The position numbers and the translations under genes were made by a program. Of a stretch of DNA of 64,000 nucleotides, positions 1 to 11,892 are shown one piece after another. The notes under the pieces are model-generated. The model saw only the letters and a program-made list of their open reading frames with translations. It was not told the DNA's origin and searched no databases. Source of the stretch: Vitellaria paradoxa (lineage: Eukaryota > Streptophyta > Magnoliopsida > Ericales > Sapotaceae); assembly GCA_019916065.1 (NCBI GenBank), contig CM034234.1, positions 6,360,342 through 6,424,341 on the forward strand, in the 5' to 3' direction. Position 1 is the stretch's first letter; the number at the start of each line of letters is the position of its first letter.

Positions 1-789
1 TAGATTGATCATGTACAGTTGGCACTTAATTACTGTCTGGCTATCCACTCCCTCCTTTTGTTGACAATTATTTGAAGCTCATATAAGTGTGTTTTAACTT
101 GTAATAATAGCTACAATAGTAAATAATGAAAAAACATTTCTTACTTGACTGAATTGATGTATGTTGACAAGAAATATAAGTTCAGAAGTGCAGATTTTTA
201 AAGAGCTTCAAATATCATAACCTGGCCTCGATCAATTTTTTTGATAAATAACCTTTCCTTGATTGTAAACTGATTGAATTCATTTGGTATTCCGTTGAGG
301 CTTATATTACCAGACAACAAAATTGTATTTTAGAAGGATTTCCGGGGTTGAAGTTTCTTTTCAATTTTTGCAGCACACATGGATGATGAACTGTATTATA
401 TTATTTCATGAGTAAGATGTCATATACTAATACATATTGTGTGACTGTTAAGACTACTACCGTCATATGTATGGTCTCCCTTATCAATTTTATGACTACT
501 ACCATCATATGAATGGTCTCCCCTATCAATTTTATGATCAAGACAGGCTAGCCATCTGGCTACACTGTGGACATCTCCAACTGATAGATTAGTTTTTATC
601 CTTCTACCGTCCACGGTTCCCATAAAGATTCAGGAAAGTACAAAATTTAGCCATGAGAATTTGCTTATTCAACCAAGCTTTACGGATTGCAATGGTTGAG
701 TTGTACTAACATCCAAATGTTGTGAAGCTTTTTATCCTGGTTTATTGGAGTCAATGTGCAACTTACCAAGAATTGATTCTCCTTAACAG

Positions 790-1136
790 ATGAACGAGTC
801 TATAGAGAAGAAGGCTAAGGATGCTGCTAGCCTTAACAAGAAATTGGAAACGCTACAAAAGGTGGCCATTTTGAACTTCTATTTTAGGTTTTCTTCCTTC
901 GATATTCATTTTAATTTTGTTTTCTTTGTTATTACGACATTCCTCTCTCTCTATTTGTCAAGGAAAAAAAGTAGTTGCAGGGAAGTGAACAATCATTGAC
1001 TGATAATTTTCCAGGCATATCCATATTGAACTCATTTAATAATTTGGACTTCCAGGAAAATATGGGCTTGCTGGAACGGGTCGAGTCCTTGAAACAAGAG
1101 CTTGAAACGGAGAAGCTGAAGTGCAATGCGCAATAG
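790..1136 (+). CDS. Small coiled-coil protein, 3' exons only (copy A)
   Basis: Two phase-0 coding exons, 790-861 and 1,056-1,136, flanked by AG and GT splice signals and ending in TAG. They encode the last 50 residues of a 77-aa protein whose first coding exon (27 aa) is visible only in copy B at 48,859-48,939; here it would lie left of the window. The residues are rich in Lys, Glu, Leu and Asn with Leu/Ile spacing typical of a coiled coil, for example LNKKLETLQK and LLERVESLKQELE. Exon sequence is identical in the two copies. I do not recognise the family. Confidence 0.6.
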
Positions 1137-1727
1137 ATGTAGATGTACATAATTGAGAGTTCAATATTGGGTGGGTAGATTTATGCATTATGGACTTTCA
1201 TAACTTCCAAGAGTTTGGTACTTGCCAGTTTTGGATGGACCAGATGGTTGTAAGATTCTACAAGTTTTGCCGGCCAAGTTTGCTTCTAATTTCTTGTCGA
1301 ACTGTTTGGCATACTGCTTGGGGTCCATAGTTATCCAATTACACTTGTATATGTGTGTGTGTGTGTGGGAAGAGAGAGAGTAATGGTACAAGAAAAAGGG
1401 AGGGAAAAGAGTTGTCATTTTTGTACACTTCCTTATTTTGTTTTTTGAATGAAAAAAATTTAATTACTATTGTCAAGATTTTCTTGTTCATCTTTCTCAA
1501 TTTAGCAATCTTAAGTTGCATGAACAGGTGGATTTTTGAATTTGCTAGTAAATTTTCATTTTGAGATTGTGACAAAAATGGGCAAAAAGGTGAAACCCCA
1601 ACTAAGCTTTTATATTATTTAAGCTAGTTCACCATAATGTCATTTGGTAACAACTGGCCAATTGACTGGGTTGGGTTGATAGCTGATTCGCATGCATACA
1701 CGTATATATATGATGAATACACATATT

Positions 1728-4700
1728 TCAATTATCTGAATCCGAAGGGCAGTCATTTTTCAGGTCTTCCAGATGCTTTGTTATAGTCTCCACCAGCGCA
1801 GTTTTGTTGGGATGGTTTCTTTCTCTACTGGGGCTGTTGCCGGCAGCTATAGCAGTAATGCCTGTGCTTCCTCCAGCAACTGGAGGAGGAGTGGCGGGAA
1901 GAGGAAGAGGAGCACCGGCACCAGAATAACTTCCTCCCGCAACTGCTGGAATAGGAGCACTGGAATGACTTTTGCCGGCAACAATGGGAGGTCTGTTTCT
2001 TTTTGGACTCTGAAAATTAAATAAGGGAAAAGAGTAATCAAAGTAGTGTTCACGTATAAAATGGAGATGTAAGGTTTAGTGATAATTATTTAATGATAAT
2101 TGATCTAATATAATTTTGTAAACTTAAATAGGAATCTTATTATTGATTTGAATAGTTTAAAATAGTTAATTATGATGAATTTGTACTATCGTAAAAAATT
2201 ATTAAAAATTTTTCATAATTATGTATTCACTATTTGAAGAAAAATTGAAATCGCAATTTTGATGATAATTACTATAAAAATTGCATGAATTGACTTATAT
2301 TTTAATATAATTTAATATTAAAATCATCGATTTTAAAATTTCTAAATATCCATGCAACTTCGGCTCTTAAGGTCTCGTTCGACAATTTTTTTAGTTTTTA
2401 ATTTTTGTTTTTTATCTTTTTGGGAAAATTAAACATGAAAATTTATTTGGTAAATTTGTTTCTAATTTTTAGTTTCTAAAAAATTGAAACTATTTTCAAA
2501 ATTCATAAAAATTGTGAAAACAAGAAATAAGTGTTTTCTTTAAGTTTTTGTTTTTCTCAAAACCCCCACCCCACCATTGACAACCACCGACCACCATCTA
2601 CTATCACCAACCACCACCACCTTTGATTATCGCTACCGCTGTCGATCATTGCCACTGCCACCCTTCTTCAACCAACCCCGGTTGCGGCCACTACCGGTTG
2701 CTACCATTGTTGCTACTGGCCGCCACCATTGACCAATCACTGTAGACCATCGCCTGCCTCTAGCCGCCATCGTTTATTGACCACCACCAACCTTCGATTG
2801 TCGCTGGCTAACCAACACTTTTGTCACTGACCGTCATTCACTTCTAATCACACTTTTGTCACCACCAATCATGCTCTTAAAGCTATAACTATCAACCAAT
2901 AACTATTGATATTAAGCGCGTTTTCAAGTCTTTTTTTTGTTTTTTCTATTATAAAAATAAAAATTAAAAATTAAACACAAAATTAAATTAAAAACCAATA
3001 GTTTTGTTAAATGGATCATAAGTTAAGTGTTGACAAATAAATTCACCATTTTCTTGAAATAAAACTAGAGTTCACTCGTGCGATGCACGGAATTATATAA
3101 TAATTATTTATTGAAAAAGTAAAATTTTTAAATATATTATAATTATTTTAATAAAATTGAATAATCTTAAATGATTGTTATTGAATTGTTTTTTTATATT
3201 TATACTTTTTTTATTTATGTTAATTTTAATAAGTAGATAGAATTGATTAAAATTACGTTTTTATATAAATATTAAAAAATTTATGTTTTATCAAATCTCA
3301 ATCTGATTCAATTTTAAAAATCCAATTTGACTCTAAAATATATATTAAATCTCAAATCTACTTAATTAAGTTGATTTTTTTTATTTTAAAACGTTTGTTA
3401 AATTTTTAATATACTTCTATTTTTTAATTATTCACTTAAATTAAAAATATTGTTAAAATAATTTTTCAACCAAATTGTTAACACGACAAATTTAAATTTT
3501 TGTAAAAATTGTTACTTCTAGACCTAATTATTAATATTTAGGTATTTTTTATTAATGTTAATATTTGGCATTTTTTTTGTTCTTTTAAATTTAAGATGTA
3601 TTAGTTTTTTTATTAAAACTAAGTAATATTTAATAATTTCAAATCCCTTTCTTAAATTAATATTTAGATACAAATTTTATAATTATAACAAAATAATAAG
3701 CAAATGGGTTCAACTATAATGGACTAATAAGCAAATAGTCCCATTTTATGAATTCAAGAGCTTTTACATTAAATAAGGGCATTTGCCACAATCTTACTGG
3801 CTTTATACATAAAAAAGAAAGTAAAATTCTATTCATTTACCAATGTGAAATATAAAGAAATTAATCCAATCAATGGGAAGAGAGCATTTAGAGAATTGAG
3901 AGTATTTACGTATGTCATATACGATTAGAATGAATGAAGAAGGAAATGAGAGAAAAATTACACTTTTTTAGTATCATAGCATAGGTGTATATGAATTTAT
4001 ATATATATATATATATATATATGCAAAGAGGAACTTACTGAAGACACCCTCCGTCTTTTGGGTTTTGGGGCCATTCGATCAAGAATCTCAATAAGCTCAT
4101 CGAACTGAAAAAAATAATAAACAAATATAAAATCAACAAAGAGTTAAAAAAATTTTAGTCAACAAAGCACCGAGGATTTTATAGTAAATATCTTGTATTT
4201 TGTTTTGTAATTATCTTATATTTTATAGTTAAAAACTTTTTAAATATGAGTATTTAGATCTTTCATTAAAGATTCTCTATAACTACTTTTTTTTTTAAAT
4301 ATATTTATAACTATTTTTAATTCTATAGGCATTTTGTCCATCTTTTCCTATTTGACATTTTTTATTCTATCCCGTCCGAAGTAGTAAGGCGTGAGGAGAG
4401 GAGTTTTTCATTTATTCGATAAATATTTCTATGTGAAGAAAAATGAAATCAATTTTTCCAATAAATATACTCATTAATAATATTAAAAAAAAAGAAAGAA
4501 GAAAAAGGAGGAGTAATTAATAATAGTGGTTAAAACAAAGGAACAAAACAAATATGTAGGCTTGAATAGCACAACATGTAGGAATGGGATGTTTGCTTTG
4601 GGGGGGGGGGGGTGGGTTAACTAATGGTAAATTTTATCAAGGTAATTTTTGTTCTCCATTATATTAGTTTAGAAGAGAGAGTAACAACTATATTGAGGGT

Positions 4701-6559
4701 GAATTATTTTTTGTGGAAGAGGGGTAACAAAGAAGAATGAAAAAATTATACCTTTTTCTTATTATCTCGTAAAACATTACTTTATACTCTTGTAAAACCC
4801 TAAGCAACGTTCTCTCTTAATAATCTAAACATAATATAATTATTATTGGCTAATATTTACTCTCTCAATCTAAATATAAGTATCATGAATTTGTTACTTC
4901 TTTAACTATTACTGGAATAATAATTACCCTTATAATCTTTTATCCCCCAAGATTTTCACCTCATTTTAAACGTTCCCTAAGACTTTGTTTGTTTATCGGA
5001 TTGCTTTGAATGATTGGATTAGTAGTCCACTATTTTTGATTAAATTAACTTTAATCTTGTATTAGATTTGCAGTATTGGAACCTTGAACTAGACTACTTA
5101 TCCTCCATCACCGAATTTGTTTTTTACCAAATCTAAGGATCAAAATTATTTTCTATCACATCTCATATCAAATTACATATTTTATCCTATTTATATTACA
5201 CCAATTAAACAGTAAGAAAATAATTTCGTATAAAAAATTAATCTCATGTTATATTAAATTCCATATATTATCCTACAGGGGATGGGATGACATATATCTC
5301 ACTCTTGGATTTGTTTCCCGCCAAAATCTAACATTCTGTTTGAAAACATTCCTCTCTTTGAATTAATTTGATTTTAAAATAAAGAATTGATTTAATTTGA
5401 TTTGAATTGATTTTATAAATAAAATTTTGTGTTTGGAACACATTTTAAATTTAAGAATTGAATTGATTTGGTTTAAGAAAAATACAAAATTTGACCATGT
5501 TAATAGGAAGTAAAAAAATATGATAGATATGATATATGAGAATAAATTTCTCCACTTACTTAGATAGGCTTAAAAAATCATGAATTCTCATCAAATTCTA
5601 TTGTTTTGAATTAAATTTCAAATAATATAAAAATTTCAAAATTTAAGTTATGAAATAAAATTAATTCCAACTTATAAAATTTTATTTTAATTCTAAACAT
5701 AAGAATCGATGAGAATTTTCATTAAATAAAATCAAATCCCATCAATATCATTATTCCAAACGGAGTGTAAATGTTCAAAATTATTTTTTTATCATATTTC
5801 ATATCAAATCACATCTCTTATTGAACCAACTAAACACCAAAAAAATAATTTCATATAAAAAATTAATCGCATATTATATTCAGTCTCATATAATATCTCA
5901 TGATTTTATTTACACCTCATTATCCAATCTCTCCAAGACTAATTCTCTTACACCCTATATATGTACCCTAGACCTTAAATCTTCTTCTTCCTGACCATTA
6001 GACAGAAGATGTCTCATCCTCATCAGAACCTTAACCAAACCCTCAACGACCAGGACCTCAACTAGTTAAACATATCTTTCTAGTTTATGATCTTCCTTCT
6101 TTCACCAAGGAAAATATTACGATTCGCACAAAGTCACCACCAAATTTAATAAATGTTCTCAACAACCTCTTTTCCATCCCCCATAGGATATCATGTCCCA
6201 TTTTGGGATATGATGTCCACTCCAAATATATAATGCCGTAAATTAAACACAAAATTGAAGTTAAATTGATTAAAAAAAAAAATAGATTGCATCTCTAATC
6301 TCCCATTTAAATCCACACCTAAGAGTTGGTTTGGATACTAATATTTTTTTTTTTTTTTCAAACGAGATGTGATTATTTTTTTTTGGGATTTTTTTTTTTT
6401 TATCTATAAACCAACCTAAATTAGTATAAGTTTATTAGTATGTTGGATATCAAATCTCACCTGATTTTTTATTTTGTAGTACTTCCTTATGTATCGATAG
6501 TGTCTTCTATCTTCATCTTCATCTTCATCTTCATCTTCTTCCTCTTCTTCGTTGGACAT
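1728..6559 (-). CDS. Acidic, NLS-containing small nuclear-type protein, about 148 aa (copy A)
   Basis: Three phase-0 exons on the minus strand: 6,461-6,559 (33 codons), 4,039-4,104 (22 codons) and 1,728-2,009 (93 codons plus TGA). Each junction has GT and AG. The N-terminus is a run of Glu and alternating Glu-Asp (about residues 4-17), followed by a Tyr/Arg-rich stretch (RRHYRYIRKYYKIKNQ). Exon 2 carries FDELIEILDRM and then PKPKRRRV, a classic monopartite nuclear localisation signal. Exon 3 is a Pro/Ala/Gly/Ser-rich low-complexity region ending in a predicted amphipathic segment (TALVETITKHLEDLKN) and an acidic tail. The exons join in frame in both copies and exon 3 is identical between them, which supports a real gene. 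The family is not recognised; a chromatin- or transcription-associated role is only inference. Confidence 0.72.
2371..3017. mobile_element. Non-autonomous TIR element with C/A-rich interior (copy A)
   Basis: Imperfect inverted ends: GGTCTCGTTCGACAATTT on the left and, read on the other strand, GATCCATTTAACAAAACTAT on the right, followed on both sides by T-rich arms with TTTTTAATTTTTG. The centre is unusually rich in CCACC and CACC trinucleotides for this AT-rich window. It has no coding capacity. It sits in the last intron of the 148-aa gene. A related element lies at 44,899-45,783, and the duplicate copy is at 51,848-52,491. Confidence 0.5.
3018..6449. other. Introns of the 148-aa gene: AT-rich, with SSRs
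   Basis: Outside exon 2 this is AT-rich intron sequence. It holds a dinucleotide (AT)12 tract at 3,999-4,022 (one unit shorter in copy B) immediately before exon 2, a G-rich homopolymer near 4,599-4,611, and blocks rich in GAATTGATTTGA-like repeats between 5,340 and 5,760. No gene other than exon 2 was found. Confidence 0.7.
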
Positions 6560-6649
6560 TGTTGATCCGACTCTCTTTCCTTCCCTTTGAGATTTAAAAG
6601 TTAAAGAATAGGAGTTGTCTACCTTTTCACTCTGAAATTAAAATGTTCA

Positions 6650-6662
6650 TTATATATATATA
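6650..6662 (-). promoter_or_regulatory. TATA box of the 148-aa gene
   Basis: An alternating TATATATATATA run lies about 90 bp upstream of the ATG at 6,559 on the minus strand, a normal spacing for a plant TATA box plus short 5' leader. It is also present in copy B near 56,116-56,128. Confidence 0.5.
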
Positions 6663-7269
6663 GGAGACTTAAATATGGGAAGAAGCTCGCCTTTGGTTAG
6701 CTGCACAAGGTTTTCTCTGAAAATTGGTGCTTCCTTTGACTTTCAACTCAACTGTTTCCAAAAATGGTTTTTTACATCCTTTTTACTTTTTAGGTAATAA
6801 TTAATTAATTAATTTGGTGTTGTAAATATTATACACAAAATTAGTGAAAGAAAAATATGAGACACAACTCCAATAAATCGATTCAAGATTGATACAATTT
6901 GATCTCATTTTAAAAATAAATTAATTATTTAATATATTTATTAGACTTCAAAATACTTCAAAACGAGAAACACGATTGTAAATTTCGAACGCAACTTGTC
7001 AACGTGAATTATCGCCCTAAGTAGATGATGTAAAATTAAGATCATAGTCATTTACGTTTGGTTTTACGGGTTTAAAGGAAGATTCGGAAAAAAAAAAAAA
7101 AATAGTAGTAAGAAAAGAGAAAATGAAATCATTTCTTATTCGAGAGTTAATAAGAAATGAAAAGAACAGAGTACGCGTGCATTATTATTTTATTGTTATA
7201 TACTCTAATATTTATTACATTTTTGTTTTCTTCTTTTGATTTTGTGGTCAAATGACTCAAATATCATAT
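6663..7269. other. Spacer upstream of the 148-aa gene
   Basis: AT-rich sequence without a gene. The stretch 7,013-7,177 is present only in copy A; copy B has just a few bases there (about 56,476-56,479). It may be a small insertion or a deletion in the other copy. No clear inverted ends or target duplication were seen. Confidence 0.6.
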
Positions 7270-9123
7270 GGGTAAATTATATCTAGATCCCCTTAATATT
7301 AGGCTAATTACAAGTACCTCCTCAACCATTTGAACCTTATACTTACCTTCTCTATTCTCTAATGTTTGTTGCACTTAAACCCCCTCCGTTAATTTTTCTC
7401 TAACCCTATTAGGATGCTACAGTAAAATGATATAAATGTCCTTAGTAAATTCTAATGGTTAAGCGAAGTTCCTGTAATTAGTTTAATGTTTAAGAGAGGT
7501 TTCTATAATTAGCTTAATTATATTATTTTACTGAAATAATTTAGTGAAATATATTTCATATTAATTTCATTATATTATATATTATAAATAATTTAATAAA
7601 ATAGATTTTATATTAATTTAGTTAATTTATTTTAATTAATTTTATCATTAATTAACTTAATTGAATTATTAATTAATATATTTTATTAATTATTAATTAA
7701 TTAATTAATAAAATATTCTATTAAATTATGAAATTAATTAAATTACTAATTATTAAATAATATATTCTATTAATTATTAATTAATCACAATTAATTTATT
7801 TTATTTAACAGATTATATTTCAGTTAATTTAATTAATTAATAATTTAGTTATATTATTTATTATAAATAATTTTATTTTTATAAAACAATTAAATAAAAT
7901 AAAAATTTTAGTGTGATATAGCAAAAATGGATAAGTTGCTAAAATTAAAAAATATTTATGCAAGAAAAAATGACAGTAAAAATATTTTATTTTTTTATTT
8001 TTTCTGCGTAAGTTATCAATCTTTTTTGAAAAAATAAAAAGAACTAATAAATACATTTTTATGTATTTTTTTAAATTTTTTGATTTACTTGAACTAATTT
8101 TTGTAATTTTAAGTAATAAGTCCACTAAGTGCACTGTTGTATAACACATGAAAAAATAATCAAAAATATCAATAAAAATGCAATAAAAAAAATCGTGAAC
8201 CTATTATTTTAAAATATTTAAATTATTAAAATATTTTATAATTTTAAAATTGTCTAGACTAGAACTAATATGGTAGTTTTAAGTTCCTCAACTAGTTCAT
8301 GCAAATCTGAAAATTAAAAACTAAATACATAAAAATGTATTTATTAAATTTTCTTTTATTTTTTTAGAAGAAATGACAACTTATGCAGAAAAAAGTAAAA
8401 AAAATAAAAAATATTTTAATTATCATTTTTCTGTCATAAATAATTTTTTAAATTTTAGCGCCTCATTCATTTTTGCGGTATCATATTAAAATAATTTATG
8501 TTATTTAACTATTTTATTAAAATAAGTCTATATTTAATAAATAGTATAACTAAATTATTAATTAATTAATTAACTAAATTATAATCTGTTAAATAAAATT
8601 AATTAATTGTAATTGATTAAATTAATTAATAATTAATAAAATATATTATTTAATAATTACTAATTTAATTAATTCCATAATTTAGTAGAATATATTTATT
8701 TAATTTAATTAATAAACTATATTAATTAATAATTAATAATTTAATTAAGTAAATCAATGATAAAATCAATTAAAATAATATAAAATATATTTTATTAAAA
8801 TATTTAATGTATATAATATAATTAAATTAATATGAAATATATTTTTCTGAATTATTTGGATAAAATAATATTATTAGGCTAATTACAGAAACATCTCCTA
8901 AATATTAAACTAATTACAAGAATTTCATTTAACCATTTGAACTTACTAAGGGTATTTATGTCATTTTATTGTAGTACCCTAATGGCTGTTAGAGAAAAAA
9001 CTAATAGAGGAGGCCTAAGTATGATAAATATTATGGAATAGTGGAAGTAAGTATAAGGTTAAGATAGTTGAGGGTGACTCCCATAATTAATCTAATATTT
9101 AGGAGTTTAGGTGTAATTTATTC
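7270..9123. mobile_element. Long foldback transposon, MULE-like termini (copy A)
   Basis: The element is close to one giant inverted repeat. The left end (GGTAAATTATATCTAGATCC, then GGCTAATTACAAG and AACCATTTGAACCTTATACTT) is matched by the reverse complement of the right end, including the 5' UTR-like words around 'ttagtaaattc' and 'gttagagaaaaa'. Inside, AT-rich arms (about 7,500-7,900 and 8,480-8,870) and a conserved module (GCAAAAATGGATAAG at left, its inverted relative around 8,400-8,480) also mirror each other. Arms are about 0.9 kb and meet near 8,200. Imperfect 9-bp flanks ATATCATAT and ATATAATAT may be a target duplication. No transposase is present. Confidence 0.65.
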
Positions 9124-9700
9124 ATATAATATTATAAAAATTTCATTAAAAAAATTTCTATTCTTTTCATTTCATCATAATTTTAGAAGGATGGAGAATT
9201 GATGATTTTGAGCATATCTTTCTACTTTTCATTTCATTTATTTTCCTCTCTTTATCAAACTTATAATCATGAATTTGCTCTCAAATTATTTCTTCTCTCT
9301 CTAAATCTCTCCATACCGACGATTAGAAGAGAGAGAGAGAGAGAGAAAGGAGTAAGCAAGATGCTCATTGGGAGGATATTTTGTGAGAATTGGGATTGGT
9401 CAAGACCCGAGATAAAGCACCCAACCAATGATTTATGTTTTGCTTTCAAGTCACTCTTGCCTTGACTACTTTAGCAAGCGTCACATTTTTCATTTTTATT
9501 CGCAACTGAATTTCTACTTTTTCTCTGAGTATGTAATTTTGGGACTTTAACGGCTCCGTCAACGTAACTGCCGAAGCCGTCGGCTAACTGGACGGCGCTG
9601 AAAGAAGAGGATCAGCCGTCAGCATTTTCCTTCAGGATGACGACACGTGGTTACCTTATCATCCGCCCGCAATGGTGCTTAAATTTGCAGTTTTCAAGTA
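9124..9700. promoter_or_regulatory. Promoter-like island without a visible gene
   Basis: A (GA)n tract (9,327-9,348), CCAAT-type motifs (ATTGGTC, CCAACCAATGA, 9,390-9,435) and, after an A/T-poor block with several GACGG/CCGTC words, a G-box/ABRE core GACACGTGGT at about 9,642-9,651. It is kept in copy B (about 58,600-58,980). No coding sequence follows on either strand within 2 kb, so this may be a distal element, the remnant of a lost gene, or an unannotated non-coding transcript. Confidence 0.3.
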
Positions 9701-11892
9701 TTAATATAATAGTTTTTTTATTTGAATTAATATAATTCATTTTTACAAATATAAATATTAATTATTTTATAGATAATTTTTAAATTTATTTCATATCTTA
9801 AAATTAAATAATTATATTAATATTCAAAAATATAATTAAGCGTAGATCCATTATATTTCTAATAAAATGCTAGACAATAATAAGAATTTTTTTATAATAG
9901 TAATAATAAAAATAATCGCATACGATAACAATAATAAAAATGTAACAACAACACATGAGTAGAAAATTTAAAATAAGTTTAGCTCGTATATCTAATTATT
10001 ACATTAATATTGTTGATTATCGTAGAATTATTTTTCGAATTTGAAAAAATATAATAAAAAAATTATTATATTTTTCGCAAACTTGCATTTTGCATTAGTC
10101 GCAAATTAAAATATTATTCACGTGTAACATTTCTATTTTATAATCTCATTATGATATGGTATATTTTTGGTTATAAGGAATTACATTACAATTAATTTAT
10201 TAATTTTTATAAATTTTTTTATATTAATAATTACTCTTTAAATTATTATACTTCACGTACAAATAAATTACAATAAATTTTATTTTCTTTTTTTCTTCTA
10301 CTTGATTTCTATTAGTATTAAATAATAATCAAAGAACCCTACTTTTATTTTTTTTTCTTGTGCATTTTTTTATTAATATCAAGGATATAAAATAATGATA
10401 TAGTATTGAATTGGTTAAATATTACTTTTTGGATCAAAAATTTAAAAAAGGGCCTAAGTAAATTTAATAAAAATATCAGAAGTTTAAGTGCACATTTATT
10501 AAATCTGTGAAAAATTTAGATACACAAAATTAAAATCATAAGAGGGTACAAGTGAAATAAACTTTAAAATCAAACACCCAAATTAAAATCTTTTTGACCC
10601 CCAATTTCAAGCTAACAGTTCTTATTGTTCTGTTGTGAAGATTTTGTGAGCATTTATTACTCAATTACTATTTTTTATCAAAGATTTCGTTACCAAATAA
10701 GCAACTTTGACCAGAAGTTTTAAGCCATAATACATTTGATTTCTAGAACATATTAAATTTATGAAATATATTGTAATTATAAATTGGAAAAGTAAGTGCT
10801 TTTTTCTTATTATTAATGAAGAAGAACATAAAATATTACTATGTGCACGTTTGGAGCTCTACAAAACGTCAAAAAACTCTTAAAATCACTATAATTTTCT
10901 ATAAAATTTTTTTATCTCAAATTGTGTGAATTTCTATAAATTTTTATAAATTTAAATATATCTATAAATCTCAACAAATCTGTATTTTACACTCCAAACA
11001 TCAATAAAATTTTTACAAATCCCAATAATATTTTTATAAATTTCAAAAAGTTCTAAAAGAAAAGTTATAAAGCTCTTACCTAAATTCATTCAAACGGATG
11101 AAAATTTATTTGAATAGAATTATTCATTTTTATTTTTTGTTATTTGTAATTTACACTCTGAACGTTTAAAAATTAATTTAAACCACGTTTTATCCTAACT
11201 TTTCTAACTTCTAACCGATGCAATGACTCCAAGTCCAAACTATAGATCGCGAGTGTTTTGTAATTAGAGTAAATGTATTAAGAATTATTTCAATAAAAAA
11301 TAAAGCACGCATAAGGCACCGGTAACTCAATAAATGCATGTTTGGAGAGCCAAATTTTGGCAAAAGAAAGAAAAACTAAATTTTAAATTGTTAAATTTTT
11401 GATGTGCTACTCGGAAAAAATGTAAAAATGTTAGTAAAATTTTAGAAAAAAAAAATTGTAAAAATCGGTGATTTTTTATGTGGAAAGAGTTGAAAAAAAG
11501 TTAGAGATTTTTAGCAAAAATTAGCACTCCAAATGCACCCTATGTATTTTACTTGCTGCACCAGAGAAGAATTATCTCTCATACGATGGGCAGACATATA
11601 AATCTATAGCAGGGCAAAAACAATATTTGGCGTATATGAAGTTAACGTTAATGTTCCGTGCTTAGTAGGCTCAAACCTCCAAACAGATGCACTCTCTTGG
11701 TCCCCAATTTCCAGCTAAGTCACGCAAACAAGTAACGTATTCCATATGATGCAAGTGCAGGCTCAACTTTTCCTCTTTTTTTTTTTTTCTTAAGCAAAAT
11801 TTGCCTGTGCAGATGATTGAGCAATCAAATAGGCAAGAAAAAAATTCACTAATAAATGTCTTGACACTAATTTCTTCAAAAAAAAAAAAAAA
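9701..11892. other. AT-rich spacer with a MITE relic
   Basis: No gene seen. The stretch about 10,848-11,100 belongs to a dispersed repeat (ACGTTTGGAGCTC start, then repeated CTATAAATTTTTATAAATTT and CAATAATATTTTTATAAATTTC words) that recurs at about 35,830-36,180 in the opposite orientation and at 46,741-47,160. The last few hundred bases are the 3' UTR and downstream region of the CASP-like gene. Confidence 0.6.

Noticed and set aside
1188..1418. Minus-strand frame containing MDPKQYAKQFDKKLEA
   Set aside because: It looks protein-like but lies in the 3' region of the coiled-coil gene, is broken by a one-base indel in copy B and has no recognised family.
7829..8149. 106-codon minus-strand frame
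   Set aside because: It is Lys/Ile/Phe-rich translation of the AT-rich arm of the foldback element, not a gene.
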